From NCBI GenBank assembly GCA_964550465.1, contig CAZJZH010000011.1, positions 1 through 22,139 on the forward strand: a stretch of 22,139 bases of DNA, in the 5' to 3' direction. The number at the start of each line of letters is the position of its first letter. The stretch's first letter is position 1. Both the position numbers and the translations under genes were made by a program. Origin of the DNA: CAZJZH01 sp964550465 (GTDB lineage: Bacteria; Patescibacteriota; Patescibacteriia; JACRDY01). The notes under the pieces were generated by a model that was given only the letters and a program-made list of their open reading frames with translations, made no database searches and was not told the DNA's origin. Positions 1 to 7,056 of the stretch are shown in pieces.

Positions 1-1382
1 CTCCGTACTATATCGGCTTCTATGGCTTGGTCATTATATTTCAATCACTGACTAATCTGTCACTATCAATGGTCAATGCTTGGCTGACACCAGTACTGCT
101 AGCTGTGCTGGTTCCCGCTGTGCTGTTCTTTGTCTACCGTCACTGGGCCCAGCAGTCAGTCAGTATCGGCAAGTTTAATGTCATGGGTTGGGGCGCGACG
201 TTGCTGTTGCCACTACTGGTGCTATGGTTAGCATTCAGTGCCGTTACAACCAGCACACCCTATGGCACTAGCCTAGTCCTGGCTATCGCCGTCATTCTGC
301 TGCTGACCCGCACCGAACAGCTGTACTGGCGACTGGCTGGTGGTCTGTCGCTAGCTACTCTGGCTACTCATCCCCTGATTGGCCTACCACTGCTCGCCTT
401 GTGGCTATGTCGCCTACCACGACCGCTGCCGACATGGCTGCGAGTTGGTGGATTAACTGTCGCCGCCCTGTTGCCAACTGTCGCCCTGTGGCTGCAGGCT
501 GGTGGTGGTCTCAGTTGGGCACCACACCGCTTAGCAGAACTGATACCCCTCCTGCCAACCACTCCATCCAGCTTTAATCTATGGATTGATATCTTCACTG
601 GTGTAGGTAGCCTATTACCATGGCTATGGCTAGCGACTGCCATTGGTGGGCTGGTACTGGCCTGGAAACAGTCAACTCATCAACCCCTGCGGTGGCTGGC
701 CCTGTTCGCTGGCTTATTAGCAGTCAGTGCCGGGCTCAGCGCGGTCCTGCTGCCGTTTACGAACCTGATTAGCTACGAACAAGCTGCCTTCAGTCAACGA
801 TTACTAACACTAGCGTTACTATCCTTGCTACCGCTGGTGGCCCTGGCTGGTCACTGGCTGTGGCTCCAGCTGCGTCATCAACCACTGATTGTCCGCCTCT
901 CTGCCATGGCACTGTTGGTACTGGCCCTGACCAGCAGTGTCTATGTCAGCTACCCGCGGCATGATGTCCACGCCATTGGCCATTTCTACACCACCAGCGC
1001 GGCAGACTACCAGGTAGTGGCGTTGATTGATCAACAGGCCGACCAGTCATACGTAGTGCTCAGTAACCAGTCCCTAGCCGCGGCCGCCTTAGATACTTTT
1101 GGCTTTACTAACTACATCGATACCACTGCCGGCCAACTCTATTTTTATCCCATCCCCACCAGCAGTCCGCTCTATGAGGCGTACTTAGAGATCGTCTACA
1201 ACCCAACTACCGCACCAGCTTCACTCGATACAGTCCGCCAACTCACCGGTCGACAGACTATCTTTGTGGTCATTCATGATTACTGGACGGATGCAGAAGT
1301 GGCAGTGGAAACGTTGCAGCCGTTAGCTGATCAGACGTACGTAGTTGAGAATAGTACGGTGTTGGAATTTAGTAATGAGTAA
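1..1382 (+). CDS. Polytopic membrane protein, 5'-truncated by the window edge
   Basis: The frame is open from the window edge (first full codon at 3), giving 459 visible residues; the TTG at 27 is not a convincing start, so the gene probably begins outside. The first 310 or so residues are very hydrophobic and hold about eight to ten membrane helices separated by short basic or Pro-rich loops, including an A-T-H-P-L-I-G stretch near visible residue 118. The last 140 residues are soluble, with mixed alpha/beta character (S-Y-V-V-L-S-N, T-I-F-V-V-I-H-D-Y). Many helices followed by a soluble tail resembles GT-C-type glycosyltransferases or related uncharacterised envelope proteins of Patescibacteria, but I see no diagnostic catalytic motif because the N-terminal part is missing. 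It is the only plus-strand gene and converges on ftsZ. It ends in TAA. Confidence 0.8.
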   Translation, partial: PYYIGFYGLVIIFQSLTNLSLSMVNAWLTPVLLAVLVPAVLFFVYRHWAQQSVSIGKFNVMGWGATLLLPLLVLWLAFSAVTTSTPYGTSLVLAIAVILLLTRTEQLYWRLAGGLSLATLATHPLIGLPLLALWLCRLPRPLPTWLRVGGLTVAALLPTVALWLQAGGGLSWAPHRLAELIPLLPTTPSSFNLWIDIFTGVGSLLPWLWLATAIGGLVLAWKQSTHQPLRWLALFAGLLAVSAGLSAVLLPFTNLISYEQAAFSQRLLTLALLSLLPLVALAGHWLWLQLRHQPLIVRLSAMALLVLALTSSVYVSYPRHDVHAIGHFYTTSAADYQVVALIDQQADQSYVVLSNQSLAAAALDTFGFTNYIDTTAGQLYFYPIPTSSPLYEAYLEIVYNPTTAPASLDTVRQLTGRQTIFVVIHDYWTDAEVAVETLQPLADQTYVVENSTVLEFSNE

Positions 1383-1386
1383 TTAG

Positions 1387-1425
1387 GTTACTTTTAGGGC
1401 CAAGACATTTTCTTTTGCTACTTTT
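1387..1425. repeat. Decayed copies of the terminal repeat of the adjacent element
   Basis: A 14-nt sequence gttacttttagggc at 1387-1400 differs at one base from the terminal repeat at 1445-1458. A shorter copy, gctactttt, lies at 1417-1425. The three copies start about 30 and 28 nt apart. They look like remnants of earlier or truncated copies of the element to the right, placed immediately after the stop of the membrane-protein gene. Confidence 0.5.
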
Positions 1426-1444
1426 ACTCTAAATGCTTTCTTAT

Positions 1445-1732
1445 GTTACTTTTGGGGCAAAAACTGCCGGGTCCGCCGTAGGCGGATTCGCCCCAGACCC
1501 CAAGGTATTTCACCAATATTCTCTTAAAGCTATAAAAGACTTACTTCTTCACAGTGCTCTGGGGTCTGGGGGAAACATCCCGCCCGAAGCTCGCCTCTGG
1601 GTGGGTAGGCGCCCTGAGCCCCAAAATGGGCGCGCCGGGAGGCGAGCTGGGCTTAGAAGGGAGAAGGTGAATAGCCCATCGGCGGATATGTTTCCCCCAG
1701 GGCTTTTGGTTACTTTTGGCCCCAAAAGTAAC
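1445..1732. repeat. 288-bp MITE-like structured element with 14-bp perfect terminal inverted repeats
   Basis: The ends are perfect inverted repeats: gttacttttggggc at 1445-1458 and gccccaaaagtaac at 1719-1732. If G-T pairs are allowed, the pairing extends outward as an imperfect stem from 1437 to 1740. Nested inside are further perfect inverted repeats: ctgggggaaacat (1566-1578) with atgtttcccccag (1688-1700); agctcgcctc (1588-1597) with gaggcgagct (1639-1648); ccccagacccc (1491-1501) with ggggtctgggg (1561-1571); and a small hairpin tccgcc/ggcgga (1472-1486). The right end is itself an 11-bp palindrome arm (1709-1732). It is GC-rich, unlike the AT-rich flanks, and has no transposase. I infer a non-autonomous dispersed repeat or a structured RNA. 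A 104-codon frame across it (1433-1747) looks spurious. Confidence 0.7.
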
Positions 1733-1794
1733 GTAAGGAGCCTTTAGTGAAATTAAGATATAAAAACACCTCCCTTACTCATCACCTAACTACT

Positions 1795-1823
1795 AAAAAA
1801 CCCGGCCAGTGGCCGGATTTTTT
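1795..1823. terminator. Bidirectional intrinsic terminator between convergent genes
   Basis: A perfect 6-bp stem ccggcc (1802-1807) / ggccgg (1811-1816) with a 3-nt loop is flanked by six A on the left (1795-1800) and six T on the right (1818-1823). It therefore works as hairpin plus U-tract on both strands. It ends the ftsZ transcript on the minus strand, touching the ftsZ stop codon at 1822-1824, and can stop plus-strand transcription coming from the membrane-protein gene. Confidence 0.85.
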
Positions 1824-3000
1824 ATTTCATCTTCTTGCGAATAAAGGCGGGGATATCTATCTCGTCATCTTCCTGTTGTGCTGGCGCCTCTGGTGCCGGT
1901 GGCTTTTCCGCTACGGTTCGGCTGCCAAATGATTGCGTTGGTGCGTCGTCTTCCGCTGGCTGCTCCTCCTCTTCACGCTTGCGTGACACAAAGCGACTAG
2001 GCTTATAACTAGTCTGCTGGACGATAGACTCTGTAGCCATCTTTTTACCCTTTTCAAAACCAGTCGCCACTACCGTAATGCGTATCTCATCACCCATGTC
2101 TTCATTAACCACCGCGCCAAAGATCACTTTGGCATCCGCATCAGCTGAGCTGGTAATAATTTTTGCCGCTTCATTAATCTCATGCATTGACATGTTGGTT
2201 GAGCCGGCGATGGTAAAGAGAATACCCTTGGCTCCCTCAATCGACAGCTCCAGTAATGGCGAAGCAATGGCGGATTTTGCCGCCTCAACTGCTCGATTCT
2301 CACCCTTACTCTCCCCAATACCCATCAAGGCCGATCCACTGTTCTTCATAATGGCATTAACGTCAGCAAAGTCGACGTTAATCAAACCGGGTACGGTAAT
2401 TAGTTCAGAAATACCCTGAACACCTTGGCGGAGGACATCATCAACAATATTAAAGGCATCGAGCAGCAAGGTCTTCTTATCAATAATCTGCAGCAAGCGG
2501 TCGTTAGGGATAGTGATGATGGTATCAACTCGAGCCGCTAGTTCTTCATAGCCCTTCTCGGCAATGGCTCGACGCTGTGCTCCTTCAAAGGCGAACGGCT
2601 TCGTCACCACCGCTACTGTTAAGGCACCAGCTTCACGACAAATGTCTGCCACTACTGGGGCAGCCCCAGTACCAGTACCGCCGCCCATACCACAGGTGAT
2701 AAAGACCATGTCGGCATCACGGACAGCGTCACGAATTTCATTCTGGTTTTCTTCCGCGGCGGCGCGGCCTAGGTCCGGATCCATGCCGGCACCCAGTCCC
2801 TTGGTAACTGACTTACCAACGTGAATTTTGGTGGCGGCTTGGCAGTAGTACAGTGCCTGGACATCGGTGTTAACCGCCACAAAATCCACTCCCTTAATCT
2901 TGGCAGCGATCATGCGGTTCAAAGCGGAGCCTCCCGACCCGCCAACACCAATAACTTTAATTTTTGCAAATGTTTCGATATCAGGTTTTACCTCAGCCAT
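1822..3000 (-). CDS. ftsZ: Cell division protein FtsZ
   Basis: FtsZ is the tubulin-like GTPase that polymerises into the cytokinetic ring at midcell. Counting from the ATG at 3000 gives 392 aa, a normal length. The N-terminal nucleotide-binding fold opens with V-I-G-V-G-G-S-G-G (about residues 16-24). The tubulin signature GGGTGTG is at 106-112. The T7 synergy loop N-V-D-F-A-D-V is at about 208-214, with both catalytic acidic residues present. An acidic, Pro-rich linker (about 335-375) is followed by a canonical C-terminal peptide, D-E-I-D-I-P-A-F-I-R-K-K, which in the family binds FtsA and other membrane tethers. A TTG at 3036 would add 12 residues; I prefer the ATG because homology-like sequence begins at A-E-V-K-P. 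Neither start has a clear Shine-Dalgarno. It is last in the gene run, directly followed by the terminator. Confidence 0.97.
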   Translation of the reverse strand: MAEVKPDIETFAKIKVIGVGGSGGSALNRMIAAKIKGVDFVAVNTDVQALYYCQAATKIHVGKSVTKGLGAGMDPDLGRAAAEENQNEIRDAVRDADMVFITCGMGGGTGTGAAPVVADICREAGALTVAVVTKPFAFEGAQRRAIAEKGYEELAARVDTIITIPNDRLLQIIDKKTLLLDAFNIVDDVLRQGVQGISELITVPGLINVDFADVNAIMKNSGSALMGIGESKGENRAVEAAKSAIASPLLELSIEGAKGILFTIAGSTNMSMHEINEAAKIITSSADADAKVIFGAVVNEDMGDEIRITVVATGFEKGKKMATESIVQQTSYKPSRFVSRKREEEEQPAEDDAPTQSFGSRTVAEKPPAPEAPAQQEDDEIDIPAFIRKKMK

Positions 3001-3052
3001 ATAGCCAGTAAAAGATTGAACAATTTTGGTGTTCAACTTATCAACAATTGAA

Positions 3053-3093
3053 ATGTCCGCTTACAGTATAGCATAGCGGACATAAAAACGTAA
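3053..3093 (-). promoter_or_regulatory. Candidate ftsZ promoter overlapping a hairpin
   Basis: In the ftsA-ftsZ gap the minus strand carries an extended -10 of the form TG-C-TATACT (hexamer at 3070-3065). Upstream by 17 nt is TTACGT (3093-3088), a poor match to TTGACA. The -10 sits in the loop of an 8-bp perfect inverted repeat, atgtccgc (3053-3060) / gcggacat (3076-3083). The transcript would start about 55-60 nt before the ATG at 3000. The hairpin could also be an attenuator or a processing site; it has no U-tract, so it is not a good terminator. Confidence 0.35.
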
Positions 3094-3100
3094 CAGTATG

Positions 3101-4357
3101 TTAGCGGACGATGTCACGCAGCCACCCCCGCATCTTATCCCCGGCCTGCATGACGCTCTTGAAACGACCCGACAGACTAAAGCCGCCTTTCTGCCCCCGC
3201 GTCAGTTGATCACCCCAAGCTACTAAGCCAACCGCGGTCAAAAAGCTAAAGTCTTGAACCTTATCAATAGCTGACGTCAGATTCTGAGCAAAGCCTAGAC
3301 AAGCCGGCAAGCGTAACTTCCGCTTAGCTACTTCAACTATGCCTGGCAGCTTCACCCCTCCCCCGATCAAGACAATTCCCGCCGGTAAACTACCAGAACG
3401 CTCAGCCTGCTTCAGCTCACTGTCAATTTTCTCAAAAATTTCCTCCACCCGCGCTTCGATAATTTCTGCGATAAACTTGCGTGACACCACTGCGTCATCA
3501 TCAGAAACAGTTTGATCAAAATCTGTCAGGGTAATCTCATCTTTTTTCAAAATATCTTTTGGCACCGCGCTGCCGTAGTCCACCTTTACCTTCTCCGCTG
3601 TATCAATTGACACCCGCAGACCAATCGCCAAGTCAGCAGTGATGTGATCTGAACCAATCGGCAAGACTGCAGTGTGAATAACATCACCTTCTTCAAAGAC
3701 AATTAAGCTGGTAGTAGCTGCGCCAATGTTAACCAGCACCACCCCCAACTCTTTTTGTCGATTGGTCAGCACCGCTTCACCAGCCGCTAAAATCGGTAGG
3801 ACTAAATCATCGATATCTAAGCCGGTGCGATAAACGCACTTGGTCAAAATCTTAACCTGCGAAGTCAGCGCCTGGATAATCTGCGCATCAACTTCTAAGC
3901 GAATACCATTCATGCCTACCGGATCCTTGATATTAGCCTGCCCATCAATAGTAAAGGCTTTTGGGATAACGTGTAAAATTTCGTAGTTTGACGGGGTAGC
4001 TACTGTCCGAGCCGCCTCGATAGCCCGCTCAACGTCTTCTTCAGTAATTTCACCATCACTGCGTGACACTGCCACCACACCTTTTGATTCTTGAGAAATA
4101 ATCTGGGCACCAGAAATACCTACCCAAGCACTTTCCACCGGCACACCGGCAATCTTTTCTGTTTTTTCCAATGCCTTACTGATGCTGCTGACTGCTTCTT
4201 CGATACTGACCACCGAGCCTTTATTAATACCCTCAGCTGGCACTTCCGCCGCCGCAATGATATTAAGCTTCTGTTCTGGTGAACGCTGACCAACCACCAT
4301 GCGAATGGTGGATGAACCAATATCGAGACCAGTAATGATGTGTGGAGAAGATGCCAT
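3101..4357 (-). CDS. ftsA: Cell division protein FtsA
   Basis: FtsA is the actin-like ATPase that tethers FtsZ filaments to the inner face of the membrane and recruits the later divisome. At 418 aa it has normal length. The phosphate-1 motif G-L-D-I-G-S-S-T is at 10-17, the SHS2/1C domain at roughly 85-165, the second phosphate motif V-N-I-G-A-A-T-T-S at 209-217, and the adenosine motif I-V-L-I-G-G-G-V-K-L-P-G at 328-339. The last ten residues (M-R-G-W-L-R-D-I-V-R) form the short amphipathic membrane-targeting helix expected at the C-terminus, after a basic linker. It starts at ATG 7 nt after the ybeY stop and has no Shine-Dalgarno, but a perfect TATAAT lies in the last codons of ybeY. FtsQ, the usual upstream neighbour in dcw clusters, is absent; ybeY is there instead. 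Confidence 0.96.
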   Translation of the reverse strand: MASSPHIITGLDIGSSTIRMVVGQRSPEQKLNIIAAAEVPAEGINKGSVVSIEEAVSSISKALEKTEKIAGVPVESAWVGISGAQIISQESKGVVAVSRSDGEITEEDVERAIEAARTVATPSNYEILHVIPKAFTIDGQANIKDPVGMNGIRLEVDAQIIQALTSQVKILTKCVYRTGLDIDDLVLPILAAGEAVLTNRQKELGVVLVNIGAATTSLIVFEEGDVIHTAVLPIGSDHITADLAIGLRVSIDTAEKVKVDYGSAVPKDILKKDEITLTDFDQTVSDDDAVVSRKFIAEIIEARVEEIFEKIDSELKQAERSGSLPAGIVLIGGGVKLPGIVEVAKRKLRLPACLGFAQNLTSAIDKVQDFSFLTAVGLVAWGDQLTRGQKGGFSLSGRFKSVMQAGDKMRGWLRDIVR

Positions 4358-4364
4358 AATTTCG

Positions 4365-4829
4365 TTAATTATACACTATTGGCAGCGCAAAACCAAGTTT
4401 TGCCAGCACTTTTCTCTGCAGCTGATCAACTTTTTTGGCCTCAGCGGCACTCTGTTCATGGTCATAACCCAGTAAGTGCAGCGTGCCATGACAAACTAAC
4501 AGCGCTAACTCAGCTGCAGCAGAGATATCATGAGCCTTGGCCTGACGTAACAGCACCGGATAGGCAATAACTATTTCCCCCAGTAACTGCTGGTCATCCC
4601 CAACCGGAAAATCATCGCTCTGATAAGGAAAGCTCAGTACATCAGTAACTGTATCTTTGCCACGGAAGCGGCGTTGCAGCTGCCGCATGCGGTCATTACC
4701 CACCACTACCACCGACACTCCCCCCACTATACTACCACGAACCGCCTGGGCGGTCTGGCGAACAGTGCGCTCAATCAAACGGGTATTAATCGGCCGCTTA
4801 ATAGTTTTACTGATGGTAACGGCTGCCAT
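4365..4829 (-). CDS. ybeY: Endoribonuclease YbeY (rRNA maturation factor)
   Basis: YbeY is a zinc-dependent single-strand endoribonuclease acting in 16S rRNA 3'-end maturation and 70S quality control. The protein is 154 aa, standard for the family. The zinc motif H-G-x-L-H-L-x-G-Y-D-H is complete at 114-124 with all three histidines (114, 118, 124). Upstream are the conserved T-D-V-L-S-F-P (62-68) and L-G-E-I-V-I (83-88) strands. The ATG start is 5 nt downstream of the preceding stop, so translational coupling is likely. In other bacteria ybeY sits with phoH or lnt; here it lies between a membrane Asp-ladder protein gene and ftsA. Confidence 0.96.
   Translation of the reverse strand: MAAVTISKTIKRPINTRLIERTVRQTAQAVRGSIVGGVSVVVVGNDRMRQLQRRFRGKDTVTDVLSFPYQSDDFPVGDDQQLLGEIVIAYPVLLRQAKAHDISAAAELALLVCHGTLHLLGYDHEQSAAEAKKVDQLQRKVLAKLGFALPIVYN
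4368..4396 (-). promoter_or_regulatory. Candidate ftsA promoter inside the end of ybeY
   Basis: A perfect -10 TATAAT on the minus strand (4373-4368) is encoded by the last two sense codons of ybeY (Tyr-Asn). A TTGGTT lies 17 nt upstream (4396-4391), matching three of six -35 bases. Transcription would begin only about 3-5 nt before the ftsA ATG at 4357, giving a nearly leaderless mRNA. This fits the missing Shine-Dalgarno. Confidence 0.4.
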
Positions 4830-4834
4830 GTTGA

Positions 4835-5839
4835 TTAACTTTCGGTGATACTATTGAGCAGCATTAAGAAGGTGGTAGAAAAATTAATCCGCTGCTCAGT
4901 ACCAGTGTCATAAGTAACCACATAGACGGTGCGACTACTGGTTGATTTGAGGTAGACCGTTCGCTGGTCAGCGCTGCGCATAATCTGCCAGCCGTTATCT
5001 GTCTGGAGGCGCGGCACAGCGGTGTTACTGGTAACGTTTTCTTGGTACCACCGCTCGAGCGACACAATCACATTTGGATAATAGACTACCTCAATGAAGT
5101 CCGTGGTGGTTGGTGACAGGAAGGTAGCAGTGTCATCACCACCTTCTACTCGCCAGAGGGCTGGGTACAGCAGGCTAAAACTACCATCACTATGCTGATA
5201 CTGGGCTACCGAATCTGCTTCCACCGCTGTCTGACCAGCCGCTAAGGGGCTATAGCCATTCTTCAACTCTTCACTGTCCAGATAGCCATCAGTGTCTGTA
5301 TCCGGCTTGGCTCGATCCGTACCAAACAGCACTTCTTCCACATCTGTTAAGCCATCACGGTCAGCGTCCGGGCCTTGCGCCAGTGAAACATCAACCGTTG
5401 GCGGCTGATCAGCCGGCCCCGGTTCATCACTGTCATCACCATCCTCTGTTGTTGGTTGTTCTGCGGCGGTATCAGTTGGTGTTTCTGTTTGAATATCTTC
5501 CTCATCGCCTTCCACCACTAACCGCGCCTCATCATCTGTCTCTGCCGGCTGTTGCTCTACCACCGATGGAGCCTGCTGGTCCTCACCAGTCACCACCTGT
5601 GGCGCTGGCCGGTTGTCTTGCTGCACACTGAAGAAAATAACCACCACAACCACCACCGCTACTACCGCTGTGCCGGCTAAGCCAATCACCACCCAGTTGA
5701 CAGGTTTTTTGACCTTAGGCGCCACATAGTAGCGCTGAGGCATGACGTGAATATCCTCATCCTTAACTGGTGGCGCAGCCTCTACCACTGGTGCAGCTGG
5801 CTGCTTTTTTTTATCTTTTTGTTTACCAAACAGGGCCAT
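4835..5839 (-). CDS. Single-pass membrane protein with Asp-ladder repeats and PsbP-like C-terminal domain
   Basis: The 334-aa protein has a basic, Pro-rich cytoplasmic N-terminus (1-47), one long Val-rich membrane helix (about 48-71), then a predicted extracytoplasmic part. An acidic, low-complexity linker (about 80-155) leads to two thrombospondin type 3-like calcium ladders (D-A-D-R-D-G-L-T-D..E-E at 158-169 and D-T-D-T-D-G-Y-L-D-S-E-E-L-K-N-G at 180-195). A globular domain of about 120 residues follows (214-334), opening with D-G-S-F-S-L-L-Y-P-x-x-W, a pattern typical of PsbP/Mog1-like domains in bacterial surface proteins. It is the largest of three adjacent paralogous Asp-ladder proteins and the only one with this extra domain. 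It overlaps nothing; its ATG is 3 nt after the upstream stop. The role is unknown; an envelope or surface role in a calcium-binding state is an inference. Confidence 0.85.
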   Translation of the reverse strand: MALFGKQKDKKKQPAAPVVEAAPPVKDEDIHVMPQRYYVAPKVKKPVNWVVIGLAGTAVVAVVVVVVIFFSVQQDNRPAPQVVTGEDQQAPSVVEQQPAETDDEARLVVEGDEEDIQTETPTDTAAEQPTTEDGDDSDEPGPADQPPTVDVSLAQGPDADRDGLTDVEEVLFGTDRAKPDTDTDGYLDSEELKNGYSPLAAGQTAVEADSVAQYQHSDGSFSLLYPALWRVEGGDDTATFLSPTTTDFIEVVYYPNVIVSLERWYQENVTSNTAVPRLQTDNGWQIMRSADQRTVYLKSTSSRTVYVVTYDTGTEQRINFSTTFLMLLNSITES

Positions 5840-5842
5840 AGA

Positions 5843-6577
5843 TTATGATGTTGGCTCGAACAGTCGGCCGGGGCCGTTTGGGTCGTAGCCATTCTTGACC
5901 TCTTCCCCATCAAGGAAGCCATCCCCATCAGTGTCGTTATCCAGTGGGTCAGTTTCATAGACATTAACCTCTTCTTGGTCAAACAATCCGTCAAGGTCTG
6001 TGTCAGCTAGCCGTGGGTCGGTGCCCAGAGCGTCTTCTTGTCTATCACTGAGCCCATCAAGGTCTGAATCACGGTCAACCACTACCGGTGCTGTGGTATC
6101 ATCTTCTACCATCATGACATCGTCAGACGGCATAACTACATCTTCATCTGCCATCAAATCGTCGTTCAATGGCTGGCGATTGGCATTGGTCGTATCAGTC
6201 ACTGCTGGTTGCGGAGTTGGACTAGCATCCATCATTGGCGCTACAAACTGCTGATAGGCAAACCAACCGCCGACTGCTACTACCGCGGCGATGACAATCA
6301 CAATTAATACTACCAACCAAGTACGACTACCGCCGCCACTGTGTGGTGGTGTTTGAATATCCAGTCCACCAGCTGGTGGTTGTTGACTAGCCATGGAGCT
6401 GTTGGCAGGACCGGCAGCTGGTGGCTGTGGCGACTGCTGGGCTGGTTGTTGCTGCGGCGCTGACTGCGATTGCGACTGTTGTGGTCGCGGTGCCTGCGGC
6501 GGCTGTGCAGGCTGCTGTGATGTATCATCCACCTGCGCAAAAATATCTTCTGGTTGTTGTTTATTGTCTTCAAACAT
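5843..6577 (-). CDS. Single-pass membrane protein with Pro/Gln-rich N-terminus and Asp-ladder repeats
   Basis: The 244-aa protein has a strongly Pro/Gln-rich, probably disordered cytoplasmic region (about 18-80), one membrane helix (about 87-108, W-L-V-V-L-I-V-I-V-I), and an extracytoplasmic tail. The tail holds three acidic calcium-ladder repeats: D-R-D-S-D-L-D-G-L-S-D (168-178), D-T-D-L-D-G-L-F-D (192-200) and D-T-D-G-D-G-F-L-D (215-223). These are linked by the G-T-D-P spacer typical of thrombospondin type 3-like repeats. It ends K-N-G-Y-D-P, like its neighbours. It starts 32 nt after the upstream stop; that gap holds CATAAT ending 9 nt before the ATG, a possible weak -10. No enzymatic motif is visible, and I do not recognise a named family beyond the repeats. 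Confidence 0.85.
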   Translation of the reverse strand: MFEDNKQQPEDIFAQVDDTSQQPAQPPQAPRPQQSQSQSAPQQQPAQQSPQPPAAGPANSSMASQQPPAGGLDIQTPPHSGGGSRTWLVVLIVIVIAAVVAVGGWFAYQQFVAPMMDASPTPQPAVTDTTNANRQPLNDDLMADEDVVMPSDDVMMVEDDTTAPVVVDRDSDLDGLSDRQEDALGTDPRLADTDLDGLFDQEEVNVYETDPLDNDTDGDGFLDGEEVKNGYDPNGPGRLFEPTS

Positions 6578-6609
6578 AGGCGTTATATTATGTCTCTGTT
6601 TATGATAGA

Positions 6610-7047
6610 TTACTCAACAATTTTTTCGGGCCCCAACGGACTATAGCCGTTTTCTAGCTCTTCTTTATCAGAAAAGCCATCACCATCACTGTCAGCGTTC
6701 TGTGGATCTGTACCCAGTAATGCTTCTAACTCATCTACCAGACCATCACCATCACTGTCAGTGGTGGGTAACAACGAACCGGCTGGCTGTTGTGGCGTCT
6801 CTTGACTGACTTCTGCGCCATCATCACTGGCCTGTTGGCTACCTGACTCTACCTCATCAGGCAACACTGGTGTCTGATCTGCTGTTGATGGTGTCATTGC
6901 CTGCTGGTCAGCTGGCTGTTGCCGCTGCCACAGTAAAATACCTACCACTACTATAGCAATAATTACCACTGCAGCGCTAATGCCGACAATAGCTTTCTCC
7001 GTCCGGCTCAAGCCGTGATGTTCTGATTGCTGTACTGGTGACTCCAT
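6610..7047 (-). CDS. Small single-pass membrane protein with two Asp-ladder repeats
   Basis: The 145-aa protein has a short cytoplasmic head, one membrane helix (about 19-40), a Gln/Ser/acid-rich spacer (41-95), and two near-identical calcium ladders D-S-D-G-D-G at 97-102 and 119-124 joined by L-L-G-T-D-P. It ends E-N-G-Y-S-P-L-G-P. This is the minimal version of the family formed with the next two genes. At the DNA level the two ladders share an identical 19-nt stretch (6677-6695 and 6743-6761), suggesting recent duplication or constrained codon choice. It begins 9 nt after the stop of the giant gene and has no Shine-Dalgarno, so translation is probably coupled. Confidence 0.85.
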   Translation of the reverse strand: MESPVQQSEHHGLSRTEKAIVGISAAVVIIAIVVVGILLWQRQQPADQQAMTPSTADQTPVLPDEVESGSQQASDDGAEVSQETPQQPAGSLLPTTDSDGDGLVDELEALLGTDPQNADSDGDGFSDKEELENGYSPLGPEKIVE

Positions 7048-7056
7048 AGACTATGG

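Noticed and set aside
1387..1458. Three gttactttt copies about 29 nt apart as a CRISPR-like array
   Set aside because: The repeats are only 9-14 nt and imperfect, there are three, and no cas gene is present; they match the element's terminal repeat.
1433..1747. A 104-codon plus-strand frame
   Set aside because: It lies across the inverted-repeat element, has low-complexity Arg/Gly/Pro composition forced by the stems, and shows no domain or ribosome site.
1747..1932. A 61-codon plus-strand frame
   Set aside because: It runs through the terminator and into ftsZ on the other strand; no coding signal.
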